NCBI GenBank assembly: GCA_018826295.1
Contig: JAHJZX010000011.1
Location: 1-64,000, forward strand
Source of the DNA: Gammaproteobacteria bacterium
GTDB lineage: Bacteria; Pseudomonadota; Gammaproteobacteria; Enterobacterales; Alteromonadaceae
Direction: 5' to 3'
DNA: 64,000 bases
Shown: positions 15,398 to 25,089 of the stretch, piece after piece
Numbering within the stretch: position 1 is the stretch's first letter
Layout of the letters: every line of letters begins with the position of its first letter
Notes under the pieces: model-generated
Seen by the model: the letters and a program-made list of their open reading frames with translations, nothing else
Databases searched by the model: none
Told to the model about the DNA's origin: nothing
Program-made: the position numbers and the translations under genes

Positions 15398-15610
15398 ACT
15401 GAGGAATATTTTGAGGTAAACGCCTGCATTATACGACGCGAATGGCGATGCGCAAGCGAATTTATGCCACAGCCTTTTAGTTGCACAAAAATGCAGCGAA
15501 TGCGCAAATTCTCCTTGCTATACATCGCAGCTAAATGTCGCAATTGGACAAAACTTCTTAGCAGCAAACGCGGTTTAATAAAGCTACTGCCCGCCAAGAG
15601 ATATGCCGAT

Positions 15611-17005
15611 ATGCGCCTGATACCTTCAATAATGCTGCTTTGCTCACTACTGTTATTGCCGTTGGCAGCGACGGCCTTTACCGCCAATGTGATGGCGCCA
15701 TTGCTGGTGGAGGACCGCGCTGAGTTTCGCCGCCAACTGGCGGTGGCGAAACAGATTGGCGTTGATGGGGTGTCGGTTGACGTCTGGTGGGGGCTGGTTG
15801 AGCAAACCGGCGATCAGCAGTTTAACTGGCAGTATTACGACGCGGTGTTTGCTGATATTCGCAGTGCAGGGTTAAACATTATTCCTATCATGTCATTTCA
15901 CCAATGCGGCGGTAATGTTGGCGATGATTGCGATATTCCGTTGCCGCCGTGGATCTGGCAGCACTTTCTGACGCAAGGATTAAGCGCAACCGATTTGCAG
16001 TATAAAAGTGAGTTTGGCAATGACTCCGCAGAAACCCTGTCGTTATGGGCAGATAATTGGGTACTGGGGCAATACGTTGAATTTATGCAGGCTTTTGCCA
16101 GCCATTACAACCAGCTGAGCGACCACATCAGTGAAATCAACATCTCGATGGGGCCGGCAGGCGAGCTGCGCTACCCGTCCTATAACAGCCATGATAAAGG
16201 CAAAACCGCCTACCCCAGTCGCGGTGGCTTTCAGGCCTATTCGCGCCTGGCTATTGCCGATTTTCGCCAGGCTATGCAGCAAAAATACCCACAGCTTAAT
16301 GCGCTGAATAAGGTCTGGGCCACCGAGCTGTCCGGCTTTGAGCAGATACAGCCGCCAGTGGATATGGACACCTTTATTACAAGCGGCGCTCATATGAACA
16401 GTGCCTACGGCCGCGATTTTATTCAGTGGTATCATCAGGCGTTGCTGGCACACGGCAAACGCATGCTGGATTCGGCTTTGCTCGCCTTTTCTGACTTTAA
16501 CGCCGGCATTGAACTGGGTTTTAAAATACCCGGTATTCACTGGAAAATTGCCGCAGACGACTACAGCCAGCGCAGTGCTGAACTGGCCGCTGGCCTTATC
16601 AGTACAGCCAGCCCGTACCGGGTTGACAATGGTTTTGGCTACCACAGCATTATTGCCCTGGCAGCCAGCTATGCCGCTGCCTCACGGCCAGTGGTATTAC
16701 ATTTTACCGCATTAGAAATGGCTGATAAGCCAGCAGCGCCAGATCAGTCGATGGCGAAAAGTCTGGTGAACTGGGTAGGGGCTGAAGCGAGCAGACAACA
16801 GGTGGCGCTGAAAGGTGAAAATGCCCTGGCAGACGGTATTAGCCATAGTGCGGGTTGGGACAATATTCAAGCTGCGCTAAGCCGCGGAGACTACAGCGGT
16901 ATTACGCTATTACGGATGGAGCAGGCGACAAATGGCGGTGTTGGCCAACAACGTTATCAGCAATTAATCCAGCAGTTTAAGCGCACACCTGGTGTTGCCG
17001 ACTAA
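15611..17005 (+). CDS. Secreted beta-amylase (glycoside hydrolase family 14), 464 aa
   Basis: GH14 beta-amylases release maltose from the non-reducing ends of starch-type glucans. The fold signature is clear: G-V-D-G-V-S-V-D-V-W-W-G-L-V-E near residue 50-64, the catalytic acid Glu185 in G-P-A-G-E-L-R-Y-P-S, and the base Glu369 in T-A-L-E-M. The start at ATG 15611 yields a signal peptide (M-R-L-I-P then a long leucine run ending A-A-T-A), so export is expected. The open frame extends upstream to 15464, but that part has no function I can see. A terminator follows at 17021-17058. The family is uncommon in this group of bacteria, better known from plants and bacilli. Confidence 0.9.
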   Translation: MRLIPSIMLLCSLLLLPLAATAFTANVMAPLLVEDRAEFRRQLAVAKQIGVDGVSVDVWWGLVEQTGDQQFNWQYYDAVFADIRSAGLNIIPIMSFHQCGGNVGDDCDIPLPPWIWQHFLTQGLSATDLQYKSEFGNDSAETLSLWADNWVLGQYVEFMQAFASHYNQLSDHISEINISMGPAGELRYPSYNSHDKGKTAYPSRGGFQAYSRLAIADFRQAMQQKYPQLNALNKVWATELSGFEQIQPPVDMDTFITSGAHMNSAYGRDFIQWYHQALLAHGKRMLDSALLAFSDFNAGIELGFKIPGIHWKIAADDYSQRSAELAAGLISTASPYRVDNGFGYHSIIALAASYAAASRPVVLHFTALEMADKPAAPDQSMAKSLVNWVGAEASRQQVALKGENALADGISHSAGWDNIQAALSRGDYSGITLLRMEQATNGGVGQQRYQQLIQQFKRTPGVAD

Positions 17006-17020
17006 ATGGCTACCGCTACG

Positions 17021-17058
17021 AAAAAACCGCGCTGCATGCTACACTGGCGCGGTTTTTT
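17021..17058 (+). terminator. Intrinsic terminator after the beta-amylase gene
   Basis: AAAAAACCGCG (17021-17031) pairs with CGCGGTTTTTT (17048-17058), giving a GC stem followed by six T. The A-run and T-run make it potentially bidirectional. It also argues that the RDD gene starts after it, at 17075. Confidence 0.85.
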
Positions 17059-17074
17059 ACTGGCGGATAACACT

Positions 17075-17572
17075 ATGTTTGCTGAAGCACCCCGCGCGGG
17101 TCTGATACGCCGTTTGGCGGCACTGATGTACGACTGGTTAATTTTAGCGGCGCTGTGGATGCTGGCGATGGGCCTGGCAATGGCGGTTATTGCTTTGTTA
17201 AGCCAGTTGGGGCTGATTTCGCTGGCAGGTTACACCGACTATGCCGATGTGGTTAGCCAGCATAAAATCTGGTTTCAGCTGTATTCGCTACTGTGGTTTT
17301 TCTGGTTTTATCTGTACTTTTGGTACAAAGGTGGCCAAACCCTGGGCATGCGCGCCTGGCGTATGCTGCTGATTAGCCAGGACAACACCGCGATAAGCTT
17401 TAAGCAGGCGTTACTGCGGGCGCTAACGGCATTGTGTGGTATTGGCAACCTGTGGTTGTGGTTGCGCTGGGGTAAAGGCCTGGCGCTGCAAGACCAGCTA
17501 AGCGGTACTCAGGTTGTAGTATTAACCAAAGAGCAAAGCCGGCAACTTAATTTGCATAAGGCAGCGCAGTAG
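17075..17572 (+). CDS. RDD-family membrane protein, 165 aa
   Basis: RDD domains are small membrane domains of unclear function; some members act in ion or osmotic stress. The N-terminal R-R-L-A-A-L-x-Y-D-W block (the R-x-x-D core), three hydrophobic segments, and the G-Q-T-L-G-M-R-A-W-R motif followed by a loop and the last helix are the family hallmarks. I use ATG 17075 because an upstream in-frame start at 17006 would place the terminator 17021-17058 inside the gene. It is convergent with lptG, with five bases between stops. Confidence 0.85.
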   Translation: MFAEAPRAGLIRRLAALMYDWLILAALWMLAMGLAMAVIALLSQLGLISLAGYTDYADVVSQHKIWFQLYSLLWFFWFYLYFWYKGGQTLGMRAWRMLLISQDNTAISFKQALLRALTALCGIGNLWLWLRWGKGLALQDQLSGTQVVVLTKEQSRQLNLHKAAQ

Positions 17573-17577
17573 CTGCC

Positions 17578-18645
17578 TTACACTTTTTTGCGCATAAAGT
17601 AGGCGGATAAGCCAATAAACAGCAGGCTAGGTAATAAGGCGCCAGCCAGTGGCGGCAACTGATACACCAACGCCATCGGGCCGAATACTTCATTGGCCAT
17701 GTAGAAACCAAAGCCGGTTAAAATACCCATTAGCACCCTGGCGGCCATGGTAACGCTACGCAACGGGCCGAATATAAACGACAGCGCCATCAGTAACATG
17801 GCAATAATGGTGACCGGCTGCAGCGCTTTGCGCCAGAACGCCAGCTGATAACGGCTGGTATCCTGGGCATTTTGCTGCAGATAATCGACATAGTCGGTTA
17901 ATCCGCGCAGCGACAGCATCTCGGGTTTGATGGTGACCACACCAAGTTTGTCCGGCGTCAGTGACGAGGCCCAGCGCAATTGTGGCCACTGTTGTTTACC
18001 AATCCGCTCCAGCGTGAAGTTAAGCTGGGTAACCTGCTGCAACTGCCAGGCACCGCCACTGTAAACTGCGGTGTCAGCACTTAACACCGATTGCAGCTGC
18101 AGCTGATCGTCAAACTGATAGATCACCAGATCGGTTAAATTACCAAAATCGTCTACCTTGCGGATATTAACAAAGCGATCGCCGTCTTTAGCCCATACGC
18201 CTTGCTGGGCAGCAAACAGGCTACCGTCAGATATGGCTTTAGTGCGCAGCTCACGGGCAGCTTTATCACTTACCGGTGCGCCCCACTCAGCTACAGCCAT
18301 CATTAGCAGCATCATTACCAGCGCGGTTTTCATTACTGAGCTGATAATGTTCAGCCTGGATAAGCCTGCCGCCTGCATCACGACCAGTTCGCTGCTGCTG
18401 GCCAGCATGCCCAGGCCTATCAGGCCCCCTATCAGCGCGGCCATCGGGAAGAAGGTAACCAAATCGCCAGGTACGCTATACAGCGTATACAGCGCGGCAT
18501 GCACCATATCGTAATAACCACGGCCGACTGAGCGCATTTGATCGATAAACTTAAACATAGCCGAGATCACCAGCAATACGCTTAAAGTCAGCATCGAGGT
18601 GCTTAGTATGGTTTTGCCGATATAGACATCAATAATTTTTAACAT
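17578..18645 (-). CDS. lptG: LPS export permease LptG, 355 aa
   Basis: LptG pairs with LptF and the ATPase LptB to extract lipopolysaccharide from the inner membrane and push it onto LptC/LptA. Six membrane helices are expected: three before and three after a large periplasmic jellyroll domain (about residues 130-260). The A-S-S-S-E-L-V-V-M-Q-A-A-G-L-S segment is the coupling loop to LptB. It follows lptF by one base, in the usual operon order. Confidence 0.93.
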   Translation of the reverse strand: MLKIIDVYIGKTILSTSMLTLSVLLVISAMFKFIDQMRSVGRGYYDMVHAALYTLYSVPGDLVTFFPMAALIGGLIGLGMLASSSELVVMQAAGLSRLNIISSVMKTALVMMLLMMAVAEWGAPVSDKAARELRTKAISDGSLFAAQQGVWAKDGDRFVNIRKVDDFGNLTDLVIYQFDDQLQLQSVLSADTAVYSGGAWQLQQVTQLNFTLERIGKQQWPQLRWASSLTPDKLGVVTIKPEMLSLRGLTDYVDYLQQNAQDTSRYQLAFWRKALQPVTIIAMLLMALSFIFGPLRSVTMAARVLMGILTGFGFYMANEVFGPMALVYQLPPLAGALLPSLLFIGLSAYFMRKKV

Positions 18646-18646
18646 G

Positions 18647-19759
18647 CTAGTCTCTGCCTGCTAGCCAGGCATGCAATCGGTTGGCGCTGCGTCTGTTACG
18701 CATAATCAACATGCAACCTAATAACAAAGCGCTGCCATGCAGCCACCACATGCCCCATTGTGCCGGAATTTTACCGTCTTCCAATGCGGAACGGGCAATA
18801 ATTAACAGCGAATAGTAGCCCAGATACAGCAACAAGGCCGGTAACAGGCGGCCAAATTTACCCTGGCGCGGATTAACCCGGCTTAGCGGTACAGCTATCA
18901 GCGTTAGCAGCGGAATAGACAAGGGGATAGCAATACGCCAGTGCCACTCGGCTACGGCTTCATTGCTGTCCAGCAGCATCAATTCATTGGTTGGCACGCT
19001 ACCTAGCTTACGCCGGCGCTGCTCGACTTCCTGCTCACGGATCTGAATTTGGTATTGTTCAAACTCGGTAATTTCAAACGCCGGCGAGCTGACATCCCCG
19101 GCATAGCGGCGGCCCTGATCCAGCTGCAGGCTTTGCGCCCCGCTAGCATCTTCGCGCACTATACCGCCTTGCGCATAAACCACAGCAGTATTGGCCTCGC
19201 TGCCGCTTCCGCTGGTTTGTGCCACAAACACCTTATTTAAACGGCCGGCTTCATTGCCACGGCCTACGTCATGCACAAAAATTACCGCTTTTTCGTTGGA
19301 GGTATGCTGAAAACGCCCCGGCACAACCGACATTAAACCGGCACTGGCGTCGGCTTTCTCCAGCACCTGATATTCGCGCTCTGTTGCCCAGGGGCTTAGA
19401 TACAGGGTTACACTACCGGCCGCAACGGCCAGCAGCAGTGACAGCATCAGTGTGATGCGCGTGACATACCATTCACTAACGCCGGTAGCATGCAGTACCG
19501 TCATTTCGCTGTCGGCATATACCCGGCCGTAAGCTACCAAGATACCAATAAAGGCACTGAGTGGCAGTATAATAACGGCAAGTTGCGGCAACTTAAGCGC
19601 CACTATGCTCATAACCAGCTGACCCGGCACTTCGCCTTCAGAGGCATCGGCCAGAATTTTTACAAAGCGCTGGCTGATAATGATGGTCATCAGAATGATA
19701 AATACCGCCAGCTGAGATTTAAATACCTCAGCTAACAGGTAACGAAAAATAATCAACAC
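18647..19759 (-). CDS. lptF: LPS export permease LptF, 370 aa
   Basis: LptF is the second transmembrane half of the LptB2FG transporter. It shows the same architecture as LptG: helices, a periplasmic beta-jellyroll in the middle, and helices, with the coupling segment D-S-E-M-T-V-L-H-A-T-G-V-S around residue 85. The gene is divergent from pepA, with 180 bp between starts, a layout known from E. coli and many relatives. Essential in most Gram-negative bacteria. Confidence 0.93.
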   Translation of the reverse strand: MLIIFRYLLAEVFKSQLAVFIILMTIIISQRFVKILADASEGEVPGQLVMSIVALKLPQLAVIILPLSAFIGILVAYGRVYADSEMTVLHATGVSEWYVTRITLMLSLLLAVAAGSVTLYLSPWATEREYQVLEKADASAGLMSVVPGRFQHTSNEKAVIFVHDVGRGNEAGRLNKVFVAQTSGSGSEANTAVVYAQGGIVREDASGAQSLQLDQGRRYAGDVSSPAFEITEFEQYQIQIREQEVEQRRRKLGSVPTNELMLLDSNEAVAEWHWRIAIPLSIPLLTLIAVPLSRVNPRQGKFGRLLPALLLYLGYYSLLIIARSALEDGKIPAQWGMWWLHGSALLLGCMLIMRNRRSANRLHAWLAGRD

Positions 19760-19865
19760 GCCCCCTAAAAACCTGCCTTTTTGCTGGAACCCTGGCGATT
19801 TTTCAGTAAACTTGATATTTATAGCAATTATTATCGACCAAACAGCAGAGAAAACCGAGCTTTTT

Positions 19866-19871
19866 TATAAT
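19866..19871 (+). promoter_or_regulatory. pepA: TATAAT box upstream of pepA
   Basis: A consensus TATAAT lies 68 bp before the pepA start in the pepA-lptF divergent spacer. A matching -35 at the right distance is weak (CAGCAG), so this is a candidate only. Confidence 0.3.
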
Positions 19872-19939
19872 TTCACGGTAGAATTCTGCCAATAATGTGC
19901 CCGTTATGTTAGCACAGTCTATTAGAATCAGGAGTTAGT

Positions 19940-21448
19940 ATGGAGTTCAGCGTAAAAAGCGGAAGTCCGGAAAAACAACGCAGCGCATGCATTGTTGTTG
20001 GTGTGTACGAGCCACGTCGTCTTTCCGCTGTTGCCGAGCAACTGGATAAAATCAGCGAAGGTTATATCAGCAATCTGCTGCGCCGCGGTGATCTGGAAGG
20101 CAAACCCGGCCAGATGTTGCTGCTGCACCATGTGCCTAACGTATTAAGCGAACGTGTACTGTTGGTCGGTTGTGGTAAAGAGCGTGAACTGGACGAACGC
20201 CAGTACCGGCAAATTATCGCCAAAACCATCAGCACCCTGAATGAAACCGGTTCAATGGAAGCGGTATGCTTTTTATCTGAATTACACGTAAAAGGCCGTG
20301 ATACCTACTGGAAAGTACGCCACGCAGTAGAAACCACGCAGGACAGCCTGTATGTGTTTGACCGCCTGAAAAGCAAAAAAGACGAAACCCGCCGCCCGCT
20401 GCGCAAAATTGTGTTTAATGTACCAACACGGCGTGATTTAACCATTGGCGAAAAAGCAGTAGAGCATGGCTTAGCCATCGCCGCCGGTGTTAAGCAGTGT
20501 AAAGACGTCGGTAATTTGCCACCGAATATCTGCACGCCGCAATACCTGGCTGAACAAGCCCAGTTGCTGGCCGAAAGCAGCGCAAAAATCGCGGTAGAAG
20601 TGTTAACGCCTGACGACATGGCCAAGCTGGCGATGAACTCTTATCTGGCGGTGGGCCGTGGCTCGGTGAATGGCCCGCGTATGGCCGTGATCCGCTATAA
20701 CGGCGCCGGTAACGACAGCGCGCCCGTAGTGCTGGTGGGCAAGGGCCTGACATTCGACTCCGGCGGCATCAGTTTAAAGCCGGGCGATGGTATGGATGAA
20801 ATGAAATACGACATGTGTGGCGCCGCCTCAGTATTTGGCACTATGCATGCGCTGGTACATTTAAACCTGCCGATTAACGTGATAGGCGTGTTAGCGGCGG
20901 CGGAAAACATGCCCGATGCTAACGCTTACCGGCCGGGTGACATTTTAACCACTATGTCTGGCCAGACGGTGGAAGTACTTAATACCGACGCTGAAGGCCG
21001 CTTAGTGTTATGCGATGCGCTAACCTATGTAGAGCGCTTTGACCCCGAGCTGGTAATAGATGTCGCCACGTTAACCGGAGCCTGTGTGGTAGCGCTGGGT
21101 AAACACGCTACCGGCTTACTAAGCAACCACAATCCGTTGGCACACGAAATACTTAATGCCTCTGAGCAAAGCGGCGATCGCGCCTGGCGCCTGCCGCTGT
21201 GGGATGATTATCAGGATCAACTGGAAAGCCCCTTTGCTGATTTCAGCAACTTAGGTGGCCGTGCCGCCGGTACCATTACCGCCGCCTGTTTCTTGTCCCG
21301 TTTTACCCGCAAATACAACTGGGCGCACCTGGATATTGCCGGTACCGCCTGGCGCAGTGGTGGTAAAGACAAAGGCTCTACCGGCCGGCCAGTGCCGCTG
21401 TTAACCCAGTTTTTAATTAACCGGGTTGGCCAACAACAGGATCATTGA
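19940..21448 (+). CDS. pepA: Leucyl aminopeptidase PepA, 502 aa
   Basis: Hexameric M17 zinc/manganese aminopeptidase that removes N-terminal leucine and other residues; in E. coli it also binds DNA at cer sites. The catalytic core is visible: the metal-binding D-S-G-G-I-S-L-K-P region near 273-281 and the family signature N-T-D-A-E-G-R-L at about 348-355. Length matches the family (503 in E. coli). The start has AGGAG eight bases upstream. Its stop overlaps the holC start (TGATG), so the two are co-translated. Confidence 0.95.
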   Translation: MEFSVKSGSPEKQRSACIVVGVYEPRRLSAVAEQLDKISEGYISNLLRRGDLEGKPGQMLLLHHVPNVLSERVLLVGCGKERELDERQYRQIIAKTISTLNETGSMEAVCFLSELHVKGRDTYWKVRHAVETTQDSLYVFDRLKSKKDETRRPLRKIVFNVPTRRDLTIGEKAVEHGLAIAAGVKQCKDVGNLPPNICTPQYLAEQAQLLAESSAKIAVEVLTPDDMAKLAMNSYLAVGRGSVNGPRMAVIRYNGAGNDSAPVVLVGKGLTFDSGGISLKPGDGMDEMKYDMCGAASVFGTMHALVHLNLPINVIGVLAAAENMPDANAYRPGDILTTMSGQTVEVLNTDAEGRLVLCDALTYVERFDPELVIDVATLTGACVVALGKHATGLLSNHNPLAHEILNASEQSGDRAWRLPLWDDYQDQLESPFADFSNLGGRAAGTITAACFLSRFTRKYNWAHLDIAGTAWRSGGKDKGSTGRPVPLLTQFLINRVGQQQDH

Positions 21449-21888
21449 TGCAAGTTAGCTTCTATCTGCTAAATGAAAGCCAACAAGATGAGCTGAGCAC
21501 TGTGCCAGCTCATTTTGCTTTAGCCTGCCGTCTCTGTGCCGACTTGTACCGCGCCAAGCAACGGGTTTTCGTTTATACTGCCGGCCAACAGCAGGCAGAA
21601 GCCTTTGACGAACTGCTTTGGCAGTTTGATGCCGGGCGTTTTGTGCCACATAACTTAAGCGGTGAAGGCCCGAAATATGGCGCGCCGGTCGAGATAAGCT
21701 GGCAAGCACCGCGGCAAAACCGCGCTGTGCTGATTAACCTTTCCTGTGAAGTACCGGCTTTTGTCAGCCGGTTTGCCCAGGTTATCGAATTTGTTCCCGC
21801 TGCCGAGACTGAAAAAGCCCAGGCGCGGGACCGTTTTAAGCAATATCGTCAGTTAGGCATTAACCCACAAACCGTTACTGCCAGCTGA
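21448..21888 (+). CDS. holC: DNA polymerase III chi subunit HolC, 146 aa
   Basis: HolC links the polymerase III clamp loader (through psi) to single-strand binding protein. The N-terminus V-S-F-Y-L-L, the A-C-R-L-C-A-D-L-Y helix, the D-E-L-L-W-Q-F box and the R-F-x-P-H-N-L strand are typical. The ATG at 21448 overlaps the pepA stop; a TTG three bases earlier is less likely. The pepA-holC-valS order is standard in gammaproteobacteria. valS follows after 15 bases. Confidence 0.93.
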   Translation: MQVSFYLLNESQQDELSTVPAHFALACRLCADLYRAKQRVFVYTAGQQQAEAFDELLWQFDAGRFVPHNLSGEGPKYGAPVEISWQAPRQNRAVLINLSCEVPAFVSRFAQVIEFVPAAETEKAQARDRFKQYRQLGINPQTVTAS

Positions 21889-21903
21889 GCTACAGGTACT
21901 ATC

Positions 21904-24759
21904 ATGGAAAAAACGTTTAACCCTACCGCAATAGAGCAGGCAATGTATCAGGCCTGGGACAGTAAAGGCTATTTCAAACCCAGCGGCGACACCAGCCAGG
22001 GCAGCTACTGCATTATGATCCCGCCGCCAAATGTCACCGGCAGCCTGCATATGGGCCATGCCTTTCAGCAAACCATTATGGATGCCATGATCCGTTATCA
22101 ACGGATGCAGGGCAAAAACACCCTGTGGCAGGCAGGTACTGACCACGCCGGTATCGCCACTCAGATGGTAGTAGAGCGTAAACTGGCTGCTGAAGGCCAA
22201 CCCGGCCGCCATGCGCTGGGCCGTGATGCTTTTATTGAAAAAGTCTGGCAGTGGAAAGCTGAGTCCGGCGGCAATATCAGTGCGCAAATGCGCCGGCTGG
22301 GTAATTCGGTAGATTGGCAGCGAGAGCGCTTTACCATGGACGAAGGCTTGTCTGACGCAGTACAGGAAGTGTTTGTCCGCTTGTATGAGGACGACCTAAT
22401 CTACCGCGGTAAGCGTCTGGTTAACTGGGACCCTAAATTACACACGGCTATTTCTGATCTGGAAGTAGAAAACAAAGAACAAAAAGGCCAGATGTGGCAT
22501 TTGCGTTATCCGCTGGCCGACGGCGCCGTTACCGCAGAGGGTAAAAATTATCTGGTTGTGGCCACCACCCGGCCGGAAACCATGCTTGGCGATACCGGTG
22601 TAGCCGTTAACCCGAAAGATGAGCGCTATCAGGCATTAATTGGCAAAGAGCTGCTGCTGCCGCTGGTAAATCGTCGTATTCCGATTGTGGCCGATGACCA
22701 CGCCGATATGGAAAAAGGCACCGGCTGCGTCAAAATTACCCCGGCACACGACTTTAACGACTACGAAGTCGGTAAACGTCAGCAATTGCCAATGATCAAC
22801 ATTATGACGCCCGATGCCACCATCCGCACCGAAGGCGAATGTTTCTTCACTAACGGCGAAGCCAATACTGCCGTAAGCGCAGCCATACCAGCTGAATATC
22901 AGGGCCTGGACCGCTACGCGGCGCGTAAAGCCATCGTTGCCGCCTTCGACGCGGCCGGTTTATTAGACAAGGTGGAAGATCACAACAACACCCTGCCCTA
23001 TGGTGACCGCAGTGGCGTGGTAATAGAGCCCTTGCTGACAGACCAATGGTATGTACGCGTTGCGCCGCTGGCGAAAACAGCAGTAGAAGCAGTAGAAAGC
23101 GGCCAGATTGAATTTGTGCCCAAGCAGTACGAAAACATGTACTACAGCTGGATGCGCGATATTCAGGACTGGTGTATATCGCGCCAGTTATGGTGGGGCC
23201 ACCGTATTCCGGCTTGGTATGATGCCGACGGTAAAGTGTATGTTGGCCGCAGCGAAGCCGAAGTACGCGCTAAACACCAGCTGGCTGACTCTGTCAGTTT
23301 AAGCCGTGATAACGACGTACTGGACACCTGGTTCAGCTCAGCATTGTGGACCTTTTCAACCTTAGGCTGGCCGCAAGACACGCCGGAGCTGCGCACCTTC
23401 CACCCGACAGACGCACTGGTAACCGGTTTTGACATTATTTTCTTCTGGGTAGCCCGGATGATTATGATGACAATGCACTTTATTAAAGATAAAGACGGCA
23501 AGCCGCAGGTACCTTTTAAAACTGTCTATGTCACCGGCCTGATCCGCGATGAAAACGGCGACAAAATGTCTAAATCCAAGGGTAATGTTATAGACCCGCT
23601 GGATATGATAGACGGTATCAGCCTGCCGGATCTGCTGGCTAAACGCACCAGTAACCTGATGCAGCCACAATTGGCGGAAAAAATAGCCAAAGCCACCGAA
23701 AAGCAATTCCCGGAAGGCATTACTGCCAGCGGCACCGATGCATTGCGTTTTACTCTGGCGGCCCTGGCGTCTACCGGCCGTGATATTAACTGGGATATGA
23801 AGCGTTTAGAGGGTTACCGTAACTTCTGTAATAAACTGTGGAACGCCAGCCGTTATGTGCTGATGAACACTGAACAGCAAGACTGTGGTTTTAATGGCGG
23901 CGATATGCAGTTATCGCTGGCAGATAAGTGGATACTGGCACAGTACCAACACACGGTTAAGCAAGTACGGCACTACTTCGATACCTACCGTTTTGATTTA
24001 GCCGCTGGCGCCTTGTACGAATTTACCTGGAACCAGTTCTGTGACTGGTACTTAGAACTGACCAAACCGGTGTTGTTTAAAGGTAATGACGCCCAGCAAC
24101 GTGCTACCCGCCATACTCTGGTAACAGTGCTGGAAAGTCTGCTGCGGTTAATGCACCCGATCATGCCATTTATTACCGAAACCATCTGGCAATCGGTAAA
24201 ACCACTGGCGCAGATCGAAGCCGACAGCATTATGCTGCAAGCTTATCCGCAAACAGATGAAAGCCTGATTGACGACACTGCCACTGCCGATCTTGAATGG
24301 TTAAAAGCGGTGATCACCGCCATTCGTAACGTGCGTGGCGAAATGAACATAGCGCCAAGCAAACCGCTGAGCATACTGCTACGCAATGTAAACAGCGACG
24401 AGCAGCGCCGGTTAAGCGAAAACGAAAGCTTTTTGATGAACCTGGCCAAGCTGGACAGCATTACCGTGCTGGCCGCGGCTGAGCAGGCGCCAACCTGTGC
24501 CGCCCAGTTAATTGGCAGCACGGATTTACTGATCCCGATGGCGGGGCTAATCGACAAAGACGCCGAGCTAAGCCGCATTGCCAAACAGCTGGAAAAAACC
24601 CAGCAGGAACTGGCGCGTGTAACAGGCAAGCTTAGCAACGAAGGTTTTGTAGCTAAGGCGCCGGAAGCGGTGTTGGAAAAAGAGCGTGCCAAGCAAGCTG
24701 AATTGGAGCAGGCCGTCGCCAAACTGCAGGCGCAACAGGCGGAGATAGCCGCGCTTTAA
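21904..24759 (+). CDS. valS: Valyl-tRNA synthetase, 951 aa
   Basis: Class I synthetase that charges tRNA-Val. The HIGH-type motif H-M-G-H occurs at 49-52 after P-N-V-T-G-S-L, the K-M-S-K-S loop begins near residue 554, and the C-terminus ends in the expected coiled coil (about 885-951). The editing domain lies between, with T-T-R-P-E-T in the 220s. Full length. A strong terminator follows at 24776. Confidence 0.97.
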   Translation: MEKTFNPTAIEQAMYQAWDSKGYFKPSGDTSQGSYCIMIPPPNVTGSLHMGHAFQQTIMDAMIRYQRMQGKNTLWQAGTDHAGIATQMVVERKLAAEGQPGRHALGRDAFIEKVWQWKAESGGNISAQMRRLGNSVDWQRERFTMDEGLSDAVQEVFVRLYEDDLIYRGKRLVNWDPKLHTAISDLEVENKEQKGQMWHLRYPLADGAVTAEGKNYLVVATTRPETMLGDTGVAVNPKDERYQALIGKELLLPLVNRRIPIVADDHADMEKGTGCVKITPAHDFNDYEVGKRQQLPMINIMTPDATIRTEGECFFTNGEANTAVSAAIPAEYQGLDRYAARKAIVAAFDAAGLLDKVEDHNNTLPYGDRSGVVIEPLLTDQWYVRVAPLAKTAVEAVESGQIEFVPKQYENMYYSWMRDIQDWCISRQLWWGHRIPAWYDADGKVYVGRSEAEVRAKHQLADSVSLSRDNDVLDTWFSSALWTFSTLGWPQDTPELRTFHPTDALVTGFDIIFFWVARMIMMTMHFIKDKDGKPQVPFKTVYVTGLIRDENGDKMSKSKGNVIDPLDMIDGISLPDLLAKRTSNLMQPQLAEKIAKATEKQFPEGITASGTDALRFTLAALASTGRDINWDMKRLEGYRNFCNKLWNASRYVLMNTEQQDCGFNGGDMQLSLADKWILAQYQHTVKQVRHYFDTYRFDLAAGALYEFTWNQFCDWYLELTKPVLFKGNDAQQRATRHTLVTVLESLLRLMHPIMPFITETIWQSVKPLAQIEADSIMLQAYPQTDESLIDDTATADLEWLKAVITAIRNVRGEMNIAPSKPLSILLRNVNSDEQRRLSENESFLMNLAKLDSITVLAAAEQAPTCAAQLIGSTDLLIPMAGLIDKDAELSRIAKQLEKTQQELARVTGKLSNEGFVAKAPEAVLEKERAKQAELEQAVAKLQAQQAEIAAL

Positions 24760-24775
24760 GCCGATAAGTAGTATT

Positions 24776-24806
24776 AAAAACCGGGCAAAACAGCCCGGTT
24801 TTTTTA
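24776..24806 (+). terminator. Intrinsic terminator after valS
   Basis: CCGGGC (24781-24786) pairs with GCCCGG (24793-24798), preceded by an A-run and followed by seven T. Confidence 0.9.
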
Positions 24807-24862
24807 TCCTTGCAAAGGGCCGCCAGCCGCAGCACGGCTTGGGCGCAGCACAAAGATTCCAT

Positions 24863-24890
24863 TTGTAGAAAAACTATTTTTTGCTATGAT
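24863..24890 (+). promoter_or_regulatory. Extended -10 promoter for the NhaC-type gene
   Basis: TTGTAG (24863-24868) and TATGAT (24885-24890) are 16 bp apart, and TGC precedes the -10 as an extended -10 element. Transcription would start near 24897, giving a leader of about 190 nt before the ATG at 25090. The gene-free stretch 24760-25089 therefore holds the valS terminator, this promoter and the leader with its own terminator. Confidence 0.5.
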
Positions 24891-25054
24891 TGCGCGGTAT
24901 TTCGGCAACTGCCTGACTATACGCTTGCACTGCGTAATTATGCAGTAAAGTCTGGTGTTTAGTGCTTCAATTTTAAGCGCAGCAGCGGCTGATAAATGCA
25001 AGGAACCGCTCCGTTGGGTTGGGTTATCTGCTGCAACGGTTCACTTAACTTTTG

Positions 25055-25075
25055 TCCGGCCAGCCGGATTTTTTT
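25055..25075 (+). terminator. Terminator inside the leader of the NhaC-type gene
   Basis: TCCGG (25055-25059) pairs with CCGGA (25064-25068), followed by seven T, only 14 bases before the start codon. A terminator in this place means transcription into the antiporter gene depends on read-through or attenuation. The upstream leader has further pairing potential: CCGTTG at 25011-25016 with CAACGG at 25033-25038. No known riboswitch class is recognised. Confidence 0.6.
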
Positions 25076-25089
25076 ATAGAGAATAATAA

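Noticed and set aside
24996-25079. 27-codon leader peptide before the NhaC-type gene
   Set aside because: No ribosome site and no run of one amino acid, so not listed as a gene, although its end inside the terminator is noted.
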